This document shows, piece after piece, positions 39,785 to 47,606 of a stretch of 64,000 nucleotides of DNA. The stretch covers positions 1,893,501 to 1,957,500 of the forward strand of contig NZ_CP017781.1 in NCBI RefSeq assembly GCF_001856665.1, read 5' to 3'. The DNA comes from Rhodobacter xanthinilyticus. Lineage in GTDB: Bacteria > Pseudomonadota > Alphaproteobacteria > Rhodobacterales > Rhodobacteraceae. The position numbers were made by a program, and so were the translations under genes. How positions within the stretch are numbered: the stretch's first letter is position 1; each line of letters begins with the position of its first letter. The notes under the pieces are model-generated. The model worked only from the letters and a program-made list of their open reading frames with translations. It did no database searches and was not told where the DNA came from.

Positions 39785-40312
39785 ATGGCGGGCAGCGTCA
39801 ACAAGGTCATTTTGGTGGGCAATCTGGGGCGCGACCCCGAGGTGCGCAGCTTCGCCAACGGCGGCAAGGTCTGCAACCTGCGCATCGCGACCTCGGAAAC
39901 TTGGCGCGACAAGGCATCGGGCGAGCGCAAGGAGCGCACCGAGTGGCATTCCGTCGCGATCTTCTCCGAGCCGCTGGCGAAAATCGCCGAGCAATATCTG
40001 CGCAAGGGCTCGAAGGTCTATATCGAGGGCAGCCTCGAGACCCGCAAATGGCAAGATCAATCGGGCCAGGACCGCTACACGACCGAGGTCGTGCTGCGCC
40101 CCTTCACCGGCAACCTGACGCTGCTTGACGGGCGCGATGGCGGCGGCTCGGGCGGCGGCGGCGGCGGCAATTACGGCGGCGGCGCCTCGGGTGGCGGCTA
40201 TGGCGGCGGCTATGATGACGGCCCGTCCTATGGTGGCGGCGCGGGCGGCGGCGGCCGTTCGGGTGGCGGCGGCGGCGGCCGGCCGGATTTCGACGACGAA
40301 ATCCCCTTCTAA
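39785..40312 (+). CDS. ssb: Single-stranded DNA-binding protein
   Basis: Tetrameric SSB, 175 residues. The OB-fold (1-112) begins [20 protein letters not shown], with [20 protein letters not shown] and [17 protein letters not shown] glycine-rich disordered linker (about 118-168) with Tyr and Asp islands follows. The C-terminal acidic tip is DFDDEIPF, the peptide that docks partner proteins. The ATG at 39785 is preceded by GGAGGAAGC. It is a single gene with its own terminator. The sibling gene uvrA, often adjacent, is not here. Confidence 0.97.
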   Translation: MAGSVNKVILVGNLGRDPEVRSFANGGKVCNLRIATSETWRDKASGERKERTEWHSVAIFSEPLAKIAEQYLRKGSKVYIEGSLETRKWQDQSGQDRYTTEVVLRPFTGNLTLLDGRDGGGSGGGGGGNYGGGASGGGYGGGYDDGPSYGGGAGGGGRSGGGGGGRPDFDDEIPF

Positions 40313-40316
40313 GACC

Positions 40317-40347
40317 AAGGGCGCCCGAGAGGCGCCCTTTTCTTTTC
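40317..40347 (+). terminator. Intrinsic terminator of ssb
   Basis: Perfect 9-bp stem AAGGGCGCC/GGCGCCCTT (40317-40325 with 40331-40339), loop CGAGA, tail TTCTTTTC. It lies 4 bases after the ssb stop, between convergent ssb and mntR. Confidence 0.9.
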
Positions 40348-40380
40348 AATCCCTTGGCGGGCGAAGTTCATGCACCGGGC

Positions 40381-40833
40381 CTAGCCGCCCGCGCGCCCCG
40401 CCAGATAGGCCTCGAAGGCGCGCAGCGTCGCCTCCGAGACATGATGCTCCATCCCCTCGGCGTCCATCTCGGCGGTCTCGGGCGGCACCCCCACCGCGAT
40501 CAGGAGATCCACCACCACCCGATGCCGCGCGCGCACCTTCGCGGCGAGATCGGCCCCCGCTTCGGTCAAAAACACCCCCCGATAGGGCCGCGACACGGCG
40601 AGCCCCGCGCGTTTGAGCCGCGCCACCGCCTTCGTCGCGCTCGGATGCGTCACCCCCATCCGCGCCGCGATATCGGCGATCCGCGCCTCGCCATGATCGG
40701 CCATCAGATCGCCGATCATCTCGACGTAATCCTCCAGCACTGCCGAGGCCTGCGCCACCCGCGCATGGGCAAAGCGCTCGGGCAACGCGCCCTCGGCCTC
40801 ATCGGCGCTCTCGAAACTCTCGTCCTCGGCCAT
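40381..40833 (-). CDS. mntR: Manganese-responsive transcriptional regulator MntR (DtxR family)
   Basis: A 150-residue metalloregulator. The winged-helix DNA-binding domain contains IADIAARMGVTHPSATKAVARLKRAGL (about 55-80). The dimerisation domain has metal-ligand-type residues (RHRVVVDLLIAVGVPPETAEMDAEGMEHHVS). With Mn(II), MntR represses manganese uptake. The ATG at 40833 follows GGGGGGCGAG; an upstream ATG (40845) has no ribosome site. It is divergent from mntH, with one operator-like box in front of each gene, implying joint control and autoregulation. No SH3-like third domain is present, as in other MntR proteins. Confidence 0.92.
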   Translation of the reverse strand: MAEDESFESADEAEGALPERFAHARVAQASAVLEDYVEMIGDLMADHGEARIADIAARMGVTHPSATKAVARLKRAGLAVSRPYRGVFLTEAGADLAAKVRARHRVVVDLLIAVGVPPETAEMDAEGMEHHVSEATLRAFEAYLAGRAGG

Positions 40834-40858
40834 CTCGCCCCCCATTTGCGCATATTCT

Positions 40859-40873
40859 ATAGCCTCGGCTTCA
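40859..40873. promoter_or_regulatory. Putative MntR operator of mntR
   Basis: ATAGCCTCGGCTTCA is a partial palindrome (AGCC-TC-GGCT) that recurs, inverted, at 40970-40984. On the minus strand its end overlaps TATAGA, a possible -10 element 26 bases upstream of the mntR start. Confidence 0.6.
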
Positions 40874-40959
40874 ATATGAAAACCCGCCGCCCCGCCAGCC
40901 CCTCGCGACAAAGTGAGGCAGAGCCCCTGCCCTTTTTGCGCCCCGCCGCGGATTGGCGC

Positions 40960-40987
40960 TTGCGGAAAATGAAGCCAAGGCTATATT
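40960..40987 (+). promoter_or_regulatory. Putative mntH promoter with MntR operator
   Basis: -35-like TTGCGG (40960-40965), 16-base spacer, -10-like TATATT (40982-40987). The box TGAAGCCAAGGCTAT (40970-40984) fills the spacer and overlaps the -10, the geometry expected for Mn-dependent repression. It matches the inverted mntR box at 14 of 15 positions. Confidence 0.6.
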
Positions 40988-41019
40988 TTTGAGCCGCGAC
41001 AGGATGCAAGGACGGACCG

Positions 41020-42309
41020 ATGCGCACGAGCCTGACCGAAAAGACCCGCACCGGCCTCTCGCAGGTGCTTGCCGGCGAGCGGCACGGGCTGCGCGCGGTG
41101 CTGGTGGTGGCGGGGCCGGCGGTGATCGCATCGGTGGCCTATATGGACCCGGGCAATTACGCGACCAACATCCAGGCCGGCGCGGGCTATGGCTATACGC
41201 TCCTGTGGGTGGTGCTGCTCGCCAATCTGATCGCGATGCTGTTTCAGGCGCTCTCGGCGCGGCTCGGGATCGTGACCGGCAAGAACCTCGCCGAGCTCAG
41301 CCGCGACACCTTCCCCCGCCCGGTGGTGCTCGCGATGTGGGTGGTGAGCGAGATCGCCGCGATGGCGACCGATCTGGCGGAGTTTCTGGGCGGCGCGATC
41401 GGGCTGGCGCTTCTCTTCAACATGCCGCTGATCGTCGGCATGGGGGTCACGGCGGTGATCACCTATGCGCTCTTGATGTTTGAAAGCCGCGGGTTCCGGC
41501 CGATGGAGCTGGTGATCGGCGCGCTCGTCGGTGTGATCGGGCTTTGTTATCTCGCCGAGGTGCTGATCGCGCCGATCGATTGGGAGGCGGCGGGCTTCGG
41601 CCTCGTCACCCCCGCGATGCCCGATGCCGCGGCGCTGACCATCGCGGTGGGCATCATCGGCGCGACCGTGATGCCCCATGCGATCTATCTCCATTCCGGC
41701 CTGACCCAGGCGCGCGCGCAGTTTCGCAACGAGGCCGAGCGCGGGCGGATGCTGCATTTCTCCAATATCGAGGTGGTGGTGGCGCTCGCGGTCGCGGGGA
41801 TGATCAACATGGCGATGGTGATGATGGCGGCCTCGGCCTTCCATGCGGGCCATTCCGAGGTGGCCGAGATCGAGAGCGCCTATCACACGCTCACCCCGCT
41901 TCTGGGCGCGGCCGCGGCGGGGGTGTTTCTCGTCTCGCTGATCGCCTCGGGGGTCTCGAGCTCGGTTGTGGGCACGATGGCGGGCCAGATGATCATGCAG
42001 GGCTTTCTGCGGGTGTATATCCCGGTCTGGCTGCGCCGCGCGATCACCATGGTGCCGGCTTTCGCGGTGGTGGCGGCGGGGGTCAACGCGACCGATGCGC
42101 TGGTGATGAGCCAGGTCGTGCTCTCGATCGCGCTGCCGGTGCCGATGGTGGCGCTGATCGTCTTCACCTCGCGGCGCGACATCATGGGCGCGCATGCCAC
42201 GCGCCCGCTCACCCGCACCCTCGCGATCGTCGGCGCGGGGGTGGTCCTGAGCCTGAACTTCGTGCTGCTGGCCGAGGCGTTCGGCCTGCCGATCCCCTAT
42301 CTCAGCTGA
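41020..42309 (+). CDS. mntH: Nramp-family divalent metal (Mn2+) proton symporter
   Basis: Imports Mn(II), and to a lesser extent Fe(II), across the inner membrane with protons. The 429-residue protein has about eleven hydrophobic segments. Helix-1 metal-binding DPGN is at 43-46 (SVAYMDPGNYATNIQ). The helix-6 motif is VMPHAIYLHSGL, and the Nramp 'transport signature' loop contains GTMAGQMIMQGFLR. The ATG at 41020 is the first after the promoter. It is divergent from its presumed regulator mntR. Its 3' end overlaps the convergent dehydrogenase gene by 8 bases. Confidence 0.95.
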   Translation: MRTSLTEKTRTGLSQVLAGERHGLRAVLVVAGPAVIASVAYMDPGNYATNIQAGAGYGYTLLWVVLLANLIAMLFQALSARLGIVTGKNLAELSRDTFPRPVVLAMWVVSEIAAMATDLAEFLGGAIGLALLFNMPLIVGMGVTAVITYALLMFESRGFRPMELVIGALVGVIGLCYLAEVLIAPIDWEAAGFGLVTPAMPDAAALTIAVGIIGATVMPHAIYLHSGLTQARAQFRNEAERGRMLHFSNIEVVVALAVAGMINMAMVMMAASAFHAGHSEVAEIESAYHTLTPLLGAAAAGVFLVSLIASGVSSSVVGTMAGQMIMQGFLRVYIPVWLRRAITMVPAFAVVAAGVNATDALVMSQVVLSIALPVPMVALIVFTSRRDIMGAHATRPLTRTLAIVGAGVVLSLNFVLLAEAFGLPIPYLS

Positions 42310-43174
42310 GCTTGCGCAGCCGCGCAATAAGCGACGAGGTATCCCAGCGCCCGCCGCCCATCGCCTGCACATCCTTGTAGAACTGATCGACGAGCGCGGT
42401 GACCGGCAGCCCCGCGCCGGTTTCCTCGGCGGTGGCGAGGCAGATGCCCAGATCCTTGCGCATCCAGTCGACCGCGAAGCCGAAGGCGAACTCGCCCGCC
42501 TCCATCGTCTTGAAGCGGTTGGCCATCTGCCAGCTGCCCGCGGCGCCCTGGCTGATCACCTCGACCACGTCGGAGATCGAGAGCCCCGCCTTCTCGGCGA
42601 AATGCAGGCTCTCCGAGAGGCCCTGCACGAGCCCCGCGATCGCGATCTGGTTGCACATCTTGGTGAGCTGGCCCGCGCCGCTCTCGCCCATCCGGCGGCA
42701 GATCTTGGCGTAAGCCGCGATCACCGGCTCGGCGGCGGCGTAATCGGCCTGCGAGCCCCCGCACATCACCGAGAGCACGCCGTTTTCCGCCCCCGCCTGG
42801 CCGCCCGACACCGGCGCATCGACAAAGCCGAGCCCCGCCGCCGCGGCCGCCGCCGCGAGCTCGCGCGTGACCTGCGCCGAAACCGTGGTGTGATCGACAA
42901 AGATCGCGCCCGGTTTCATCCCCGCGAAAGCCCCCTCGGGCCCGGTGCAAACCGCGCGCAGGTCATCGTCATTGCCCACGCAAGCCATCACGAAATCGCA
43001 ATCGCGCGCCGCATCGGCAGGGGTCGCCGCCCATTCGCCGCCCTTCGCGCGCACCCAATGTTCGGCCTTCGAGACGGTGCGGTTATAGACCGTCACCTGA
43101 TGGCCCGCCGCGGCCAGATGCCCCGCCATCGGAAAGCCCATCACCCCGAGCCCGAGAAACGCCACTTTCGCCAT
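42302..43174 (-). CDS. NAD(P)-dependent beta-hydroxyacid dehydrogenase (3-hydroxyisobutyrate dehydrogenase family)
   Basis: A 290-residue oxidoreductase. The N-terminal Rossmann domain has VAFLGLGVMGFPMAGHL. The substrate-binding DAPVSGGQAGAENGVLSVM (about 122-140) follows, with catalytic-lysine region GAGQLTKMCNQIAIAG (about 168-183) and an all-helical C-terminal domain. After the Rossmann GXGXXG, VYNRT rather than an Asp at the end of beta-2 suggests NADPH preference. Candidate substrates are 3-hydroxyisobutyrate, tartronate semialdehyde and succinic/glyoxylic semialdehyde. The ATG at 43174 follows GGAGG. The stop codon lies inside the end of mntH. Confidence 0.9.
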   Translation of the reverse strand: MAKVAFLGLGVMGFPMAGHLAAAGHQVTVYNRTVSKAEHWVRAKGGEWAATPADAARDCDFVMACVGNDDDLRAVCTGPEGAFAGMKPGAIFVDHTTVSAQVTRELAAAAAAAGLGFVDAPVSGGQAGAENGVLSVMCGGSQADYAAAEPVIAAYAKICRRMGESGAGQLTKMCNQIAIAGLVQGLSESLHFAEKAGLSISDVVEVISQGAAGSWQMANRFKTMEAGEFAFGFAVDWMRKDLGICLATAEETGAGLPVTALVDQFYKDVQAMGGGRWDTSSLIARLRKLS

Positions 43175-43296
43175 GCAAGCCTCCGCCAAGCTGTGCCCTC
43201 GCGCGCGAAACGCGCGTTGATCATTTGTCTGGCCTGACTTAGTAACGCCCTCGCCCGCGCCGTCAACCAGGCCCGGGCCAAATCACGCGAGGCGCC

Positions 43297-45762
43297 ATGT
43301 ATCAGCTCTTCCAATGGATGGTCCGGATCGTTTCGGCGGCGCTTCTGGCGCTGCTCGTCGCGGGCTTCTTCATCTGGTATTTCGCGGCGCGCTCGCTGCC
43401 CGATTACAACGCGACCTATGAGGTCTCCGGCATCTCGGCGCCCGTCGAGATCGTGCGCTCGACCGAAGACGTGCCCCATATCTTCGGCGCGACCGACCGC
43501 GATGTATTCTTCGCGCTGGGTCTGGCCCATGCGCAGGACCGGCTCTGGCAGATGACCATGCTGCGCCGCACCGTGCAGGGCCGCCTCTCCGAGGTGTTCG
43601 GCGCCGATACGCTGAAGACCGATGAGCTGATGCGCCGGCTCGATCTGGCGGGCGCGGCGCGCAAATCGCTTGCCGCCCAGGACGCCGATACCCGCGCCGC
43701 CCTCGAGGCCTATGCGGCGGGCGTGAACCAATGGATCACGCTGGTGAACGAAGGCGCGCGCGGCCGTGGCGCGCCGGAGTTCTTCCTCTTCGACGCGCCG
43801 ATCGCCTATTGGACCCCCGAGGATTCGCTTTCGATCCTGAAACTCCTCGCGGTGCAGCTCGAAAGCCAGATCGAGACCGAGGTCCTGCGCGCCCGCGTCT
43901 CGATGCTCGGCCAGGATTTCGTGCGCGACATCCTGCCCGACATGCCCGGCCAGGGCACCGCCGCCCTGCCCGATTATGCCGCCCTCTTCCCCGGCACGCC
44001 GCGCGCCGCGCGCGTGGCCGAAAGCGCCCCGCCGCCGCTCTCGCCCTTCCCCGGGCGCGATTTCGCCGGCGCCTCGAACGCATTCGCCGCCGCCCCCGGG
44101 CGTTCGGCGGCGGGCGGCTCGCTCATGGCCAACGACCCCCATCTCGGCCTCACCGCCCCCTCGATCTGGTATCTCGCCCGCCTCGAGCTCGCCTCGGGAG
44201 GCGTGATCGGCGGCACGATCCCGGGGATCCCGCTGGTGCTCACCGGGCGCAACCCGCGCCTTGGCTGGGGCATCACCTCGGCCTATGTCGACGATCTCGA
44301 CCTGCATATCGAGGCGCTCGACCCCGCGCGCCCGGAGCGCTACCGCACGCCCGAGGGCTGGGCCAGCTTCACCACCCGCCGCGAGATCATCCAGGTGAAA
44401 GACGCCGAGCCCGTCACGATCACCCTGCGCTGGACCGAAAACGGCCCCGTGATCCCCGGCGGGCATTTCAACCTCGCCACCATCACGCCGCCCGATCATG
44501 TCGTCTCGATGAGCTGGACCGCGCTCGACACCGCCGATACCTCGATGAGCGCAGGGCTCGCGCTGATGCGCGCGGGCTCGGTGGCCGAGGCCGCGGCGGC
44601 GGGCGAGCGCTATATCGCGCCCGCGCAAAACCTGATCCTCGCCGATCAGACCGGGGTGGGCATGGTCACCGTCGGCGCGATCCCCGCGCGCGACCCGGGC
44701 CATGTCACCCAAGGGCGGATGCCCTCGCCCGGATGGGAGGCGCAAAACCGCTGGCAGGGCCGCGCCCCCTTCGCCAAGAACCCGCGCTTTCTCGACCCGG
44801 AGGGCGGGATCGTGATCAACACCAACAACAAGACCGTCGAGCGCCCCTTCCCCGATCATGTCAGCTTCGACTGGGGCGACAGCCAGCGCGTGCAGCGCCT
44901 CACCCGGCTGATGGGCGAGCGCGAGGTCCATACCCGCGAGAGCTTCATCGCCGCCCAGCTCGATACCGTGAGCCCCGCCGCGCGCGGGCTCCTGCCGCTC
45001 GTCGGCGCCGATCTGTGGTTCACCGCCGCCCCCGCGCCCGAGGGCACGCCCGAGCGGATGCGCCAACGCGCGCTCGAGCTGCTCGCGGCCTGGGACGGCG
45101 AGATGAACGAACACCTCCCCGAGCCGCTGATCTACGCGGCCTGGATGCGGGCGCTGCAAAACCGGCTGATCCGCGACGAGCTCGGCCCGCTCGCGAGCGA
45201 GTTCAAACACCTCGAGCCGCTCTTCATCGAACGCGTGTTCCGCAACACCGAAGGCGCGGCCCGCTGGTGCGACGTGATGCAATCGGCGCCGGTCGAGAGC
45301 TGCACCGATATCGCGCGGATCGCGCTCGACGAGGCGCTGCTTGCGCTCAGCGAAAAATACGGCCCGAAGATCGAGAGCTGGCGCTGGGGCGATGCCCATG
45401 AGGCGGTGCATCAACACCAGGTGCTCGGCCGCGCGCGGCTCTTCGGCTGGCTGACGAATATCCGCCAATCGACCTCGGGGGGCGATTTCACGCTGATGCG
45501 CGGCATGACCCGCGGCTCGGGCGCGATGCCGTTCGAGAACGTCCATGCGGCGGGCTTCCGCGGCGTCTATGATTTCGCCGACCCCGACAGCTCGGTCTTC
45601 ATCATCGCAACCGGTCAATCGGGCCACCCGTTCTCGCGCCATTACGACGATCTGGCGGAACTATGGCGCCGCGGCGACTATATCCCGATGTCGCTCGACC
45701 CCGAACTCGCCCGCGCCGCCGCCGCCGGCATCACCCGGCTCGAACCCGCCCCCGCGCCCTGA
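43297..45762 (+). CDS. Penicillin acylase family protein (Ntn hydrolase, S45)
   Basis: An 821-residue N-terminal-nucleophile hydrolase. A membrane anchor or uncleaved signal (about 9-32) precedes the alpha chain, which contains DVPHIFGATDRDVFFALGLA and HAQDRLWQMTMLRRTVQGRL. Autocleavage should occur before Ser260 in FAGASNAFAAAPG, freeing the nucleophile of the beta chain. The beta chain has NDPHLGLTAPSIWY and a conserved Asn near NTNNK. Physiological substrates in this family include N-acyl compounds such as acyl-homoserine lactones and beta-lactams; which applies here is unknown. It is a single gene, divergent from the dehydrogenase gene. Confidence 0.9.
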   Translation: MYQLFQWMVRIVSAALLALLVAGFFIWYFAARSLPDYNATYEVSGISAPVEIVRSTEDVPHIFGATDRDVFFALGLAHAQDRLWQMTMLRRTVQGRLSEVFGADTLKTDELMRRLDLAGAARKSLAAQDADTRAALEAYAAGVNQWITLVNEGARGRGAPEFFLFDAPIAYWTPEDSLSILKLLAVQLESQIETEVLRARVSMLGQDFVRDILPDMPGQGTAALPDYAALFPGTPRAARVAESAPPPLSPFPGRDFAGASNAFAAAPGRSAAGGSLMANDPHLGLTAPSIWYLARLELASGGVIGGTIPGIPLVLTGRNPRLGWGITSAYVDDLDLHIEALDPARPERYRTPEGWASFTTRREIIQVKDAEPVTITLRWTENGPVIPGGHFNLATITPPDHVVSMSWTALDTADTSMSAGLALMRAGSVAEAAAAGERYIAPAQNLILADQTGVGMVTVGAIPARDPGHVTQGRMPSPGWEAQNRWQGRAPFAKNPRFLDPEGGIVINTNNKTVERPFPDHVSFDWGDSQRVQRLTRLMGEREVHTRESFIAAQLDTVSPAARGLLPLVGADLWFTAAPAPEGTPERMRQRALELLAAWDGEMNEHLPEPLIYAAWMRALQNRLIRDELGPLASEFKHLEPLFIERVFRNTEGAARWCDVMQSAPVESCTDIARIALDEALLALSEKYGPKIESWRWGDAHEAVHQHQVLGRARLFGWLTNIRQSTSGGDFTLMRGMTRGSGAMPFENVHAAGFRGVYDFADPDSSVFIIATGQSGHPFSRHYDDLAELWRRGDYIPMSLDPELARAAAAGITRLEPAPAP

Positions 45763-45794
45763 GGCCGAGCCCCCCGGCCGGTCGCCTCCCCCAC

Positions 45795-45920
45795 CCGGCG
45801 GAAGCCTCCGGCGGGGATATTTGGAGCAAGATGAAAGAGTAAGAACGTTCTCATTCATCTTGCCGCAAATATCCCGGGGGGTGAGGGCGCCAGCCCGAGG
45901 GGGGCGGCGCCCCCCTGCGC
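45795..45920. repeat. Paired inverted intergenic palindromic element (copy E)
   Basis: Left half-core 45812-45835 (CGGGGATATTTGGAGCAAGA then TGAA) and right half-core 45853-45880 are inverted copies around a loop containing the palindrome GAACGTTC. The right flank (45881-45920) is nearly identical to the right flank of copy D at 33020-33057. It occupies the junction of the convergent acylase gene and hflX. Confidence 0.88.
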
Positions 45921-45926
45921 GGCGGA

Positions 45927-47210
45927 TCAAAGTGCGCGGAAGCGCGCGCGCTGGCTTGCGGCCCAGTTCACCTCGAGCTGCCAGCCCTCTTCGGTCTCGA
46001 CCTCGGAGCGCACGACATTTTGCTCATGCAGCCAGGCCCGCGCGCGCCCCTTCTCGAAGGGCAGGATCAGCGCCTCGTCGAAGCGCTCCTCGCCCAGCCG
46101 CGTCTCGATCGCGGCGTAGAGCGCCTCGATCCCCTCGCCGGTGAGCGCGGAGACTGCCTGCACCTCCTCGCGCCGCGCGTCTTGCGCCAGAAGCGCCGCG
46201 CGCAGGCTCGGCGAGAGCGCGTCGATCTTGTTCCAGACCTCGAGCAGCGCCACATCCTCGGCCACGCCGAGGCTCTCGAGGATCTCGCCGACATCGGCGG
46301 CCTGTTCCTCGGTCTCGGGGTGGGCCACGTCGCGCACATGCAAGATCAGATCGGCCTCGAGCACCTCTTCGAGCGTGGCGCGGAAGGCCGCGACGAGTTC
46401 ATGGGGCAGCTCGGAGATGAAGCCCACCGTATCCGAGAGGATCACTTTGCGCCCGTTGGGCAGCGTGATGCCGCGCATCGTCGGGTCGAGGGTGGCAAAG
46501 AGCATGTCCTTCGCCATCACATCGGCGCCAGTCATCCGGTTGAACAGCGTCGATTTCCCCGCGTTCGTATAGCCCACCAGCGCGACGACCGGGAACGGCA
46601 CCTTGCGACGCGCGGCGCGGTGCAATTCGCGGGTTTTCACGACCTTGGCGAGTTGGCGGCGGATCTTGACCACCTGATCGTCGATCGCGCGGCGGTCGGC
46701 CTCGATCTGGGTCTCGCCGGGGCCGCCGACGAAGCCAAGCCCGCCCCTTTGCCGCTCGAGGTGGGTCCAGGCGCGCACCAGCCGCGTGCGCTGATAGGAG
46801 AGCGCGGCGAGCTCGACCTGCAGCACCCCCTCGCGGGTGCGGGCGCGATCGGCGAAGATCTCGAGAATGAGCCCGGTGCGGTCAAGGAGCTTGACGCCCC
46901 ATTCCTTCTCGAGGTTGCGCTGCTGCACCGGGCTGACCGGCCCGTCGACGAGCACGAGATCGACCTCGGCCTCGGCGAGGCGCTCTTTCAGCTCGGCCAG
47001 CTTGCCGGTGCCGAAGAGATGGCCGGCATGGGGTTTGGGCAGGCGCACGACCTCGGCCCCCACCACCTCGAGCATCGGCAGCGCAACCGCGAGCGACACC
47101 GCCTCGGCGAGGCGGTGTTCGGGCATGCGGCGCGCGTCCTGCGCCTTCAGATCGGGATGCAGCACATAGGCCCGGGTCGGGCGCTCACGCTGAAAGACGG
47201 GTTCGGTCAC
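45927..47210 (-). CDS. hflX: GTPase HflX
   Basis: Ribosome-associated GTPase that splits or rescues ribosomes under stress. The protein has 427 residues. The N-terminal HflX domain contains HLFGTGKLAELKERL and GLGFVGGPGETQIEADRR. G1 is VGYTNAGKSTLFNRMTG, G3 is DTVGFISELPHELVAAF and G4 is NKID. GTG at 47210 starts it; no ATG nearby fits. The start lies 11 bases after the hfq stop, so hfq-hflX are co-transcribed, as in many proteobacteria. Confidence 0.95.
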   Translation of the reverse strand: MTEPVFQRERPTRAYVLHPDLKAQDARRMPEHRLAEAVSLAVALPMLEVVGAEVVRLPKPHAGHLFGTGKLAELKERLAEAEVDLVLVDGPVSPVQQRNLEKEWGVKLLDRTGLILEIFADRARTREGVLQVELAALSYQRTRLVRAWTHLERQRGGLGFVGGPGETQIEADRRAIDDQVVKIRRQLAKVVKTRELHRAARRKVPFPVVALVGYTNAGKSTLFNRMTGADVMAKDMLFATLDPTMRGITLPNGRKVILSDTVGFISELPHELVAAFRATLEEVLEADLILHVRDVAHPETEEQAADVGEILESLGVAEDVALLEVWNKIDALSPSLRAALLAQDARREEVQAVSALTGEGIEALYAAIETRLGEERFDEALILPFEKGRARAWLHEQNVVRSEVETEEGWQLEVNWAASQRARFRAL

Positions 47211-47221
47211 CGCGGCGCCGC

Positions 47222-47455
47222 TCAGTCCTCGCCCTCATAGAGCGAGATCGGCGCGCCCGGCATGATCGTCGAGATCGCATGTTTGTAGACGAGCTGGCTC
47301 TGGCCATCGCGGCGCAGCAACACGCAGAAATTGTCGAACCAGGTGATCACCCCTTGCAGCTTCACCCCGTTGATCAGGAAAATCGTGACCGGCACCTTGG
47401 TCTTGCGGACGTGGTTAAGGAACGCGTCCTGCAAATTCTGTTTATCGGCTGCCAT
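47222..47455 (-). CDS. hfq: RNA chaperone Hfq
   Basis: Sm-like hexameric protein for sRNA-mRNA pairing. The protein has 77 residues, the length known for Rhodobacter Hfq. The Sm1 motif reads [20 protein letters not shown]; the Sm2 motif is YKHAIST. The N-terminal [18 protein letters not shown] is typical. The acidic C-terminal tail is very short (SLYEGED), so the long disordered tail of E. coli Hfq is missing. The ATG at 47455 gives the canonical start. R. capsulatus Hfq is known to affect nitrogen-fixation gene expression. It is followed by hflX. Confidence 0.97.
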   Translation of the reverse strand: MAADKQNLQDAFLNHVRKTKVPVTIFLINGVKLQGVITWFDNFCVLLRRDGQSQLVYKHAISTIMPGAPISLYEGED

Positions 47456-47564
47456 TTTTATTATGCCTTTATGTTCTTGAAGCTCCGCGGAGCTCATGTC
47501 GCGCGTCTGGGCGGGCGTTTTGCCCGCTCAGAATCAGTATGCGGAAGAAACCGCCAGATTCCAG

Positions 47565-47589
47565 CCCCAAAAACAGCCCGTTAGCGGGC
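47565..47589 (-). terminator. Intrinsic terminator of the trk genes
   Basis: 5-bp stem GCCCG/CGGGC (47576-47580 with 47585-47589), loop TTAG, followed on the minus strand by TGTTTTTGG. It lies 18 bases after the trkH stop and would separate the trk genes from hfq. Confidence 0.65.
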
Positions 47590-47606
47590 AAAAGCGGCGC
47601 CTTGTG

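Noticed and set aside
40125-40300. GGC-rich tandem repeat as a possible microsatellite or CRISPR-like array
   Set aside because: It encodes the glycine-rich linker of SSB in frame; there are no regular repeat-spacer units.
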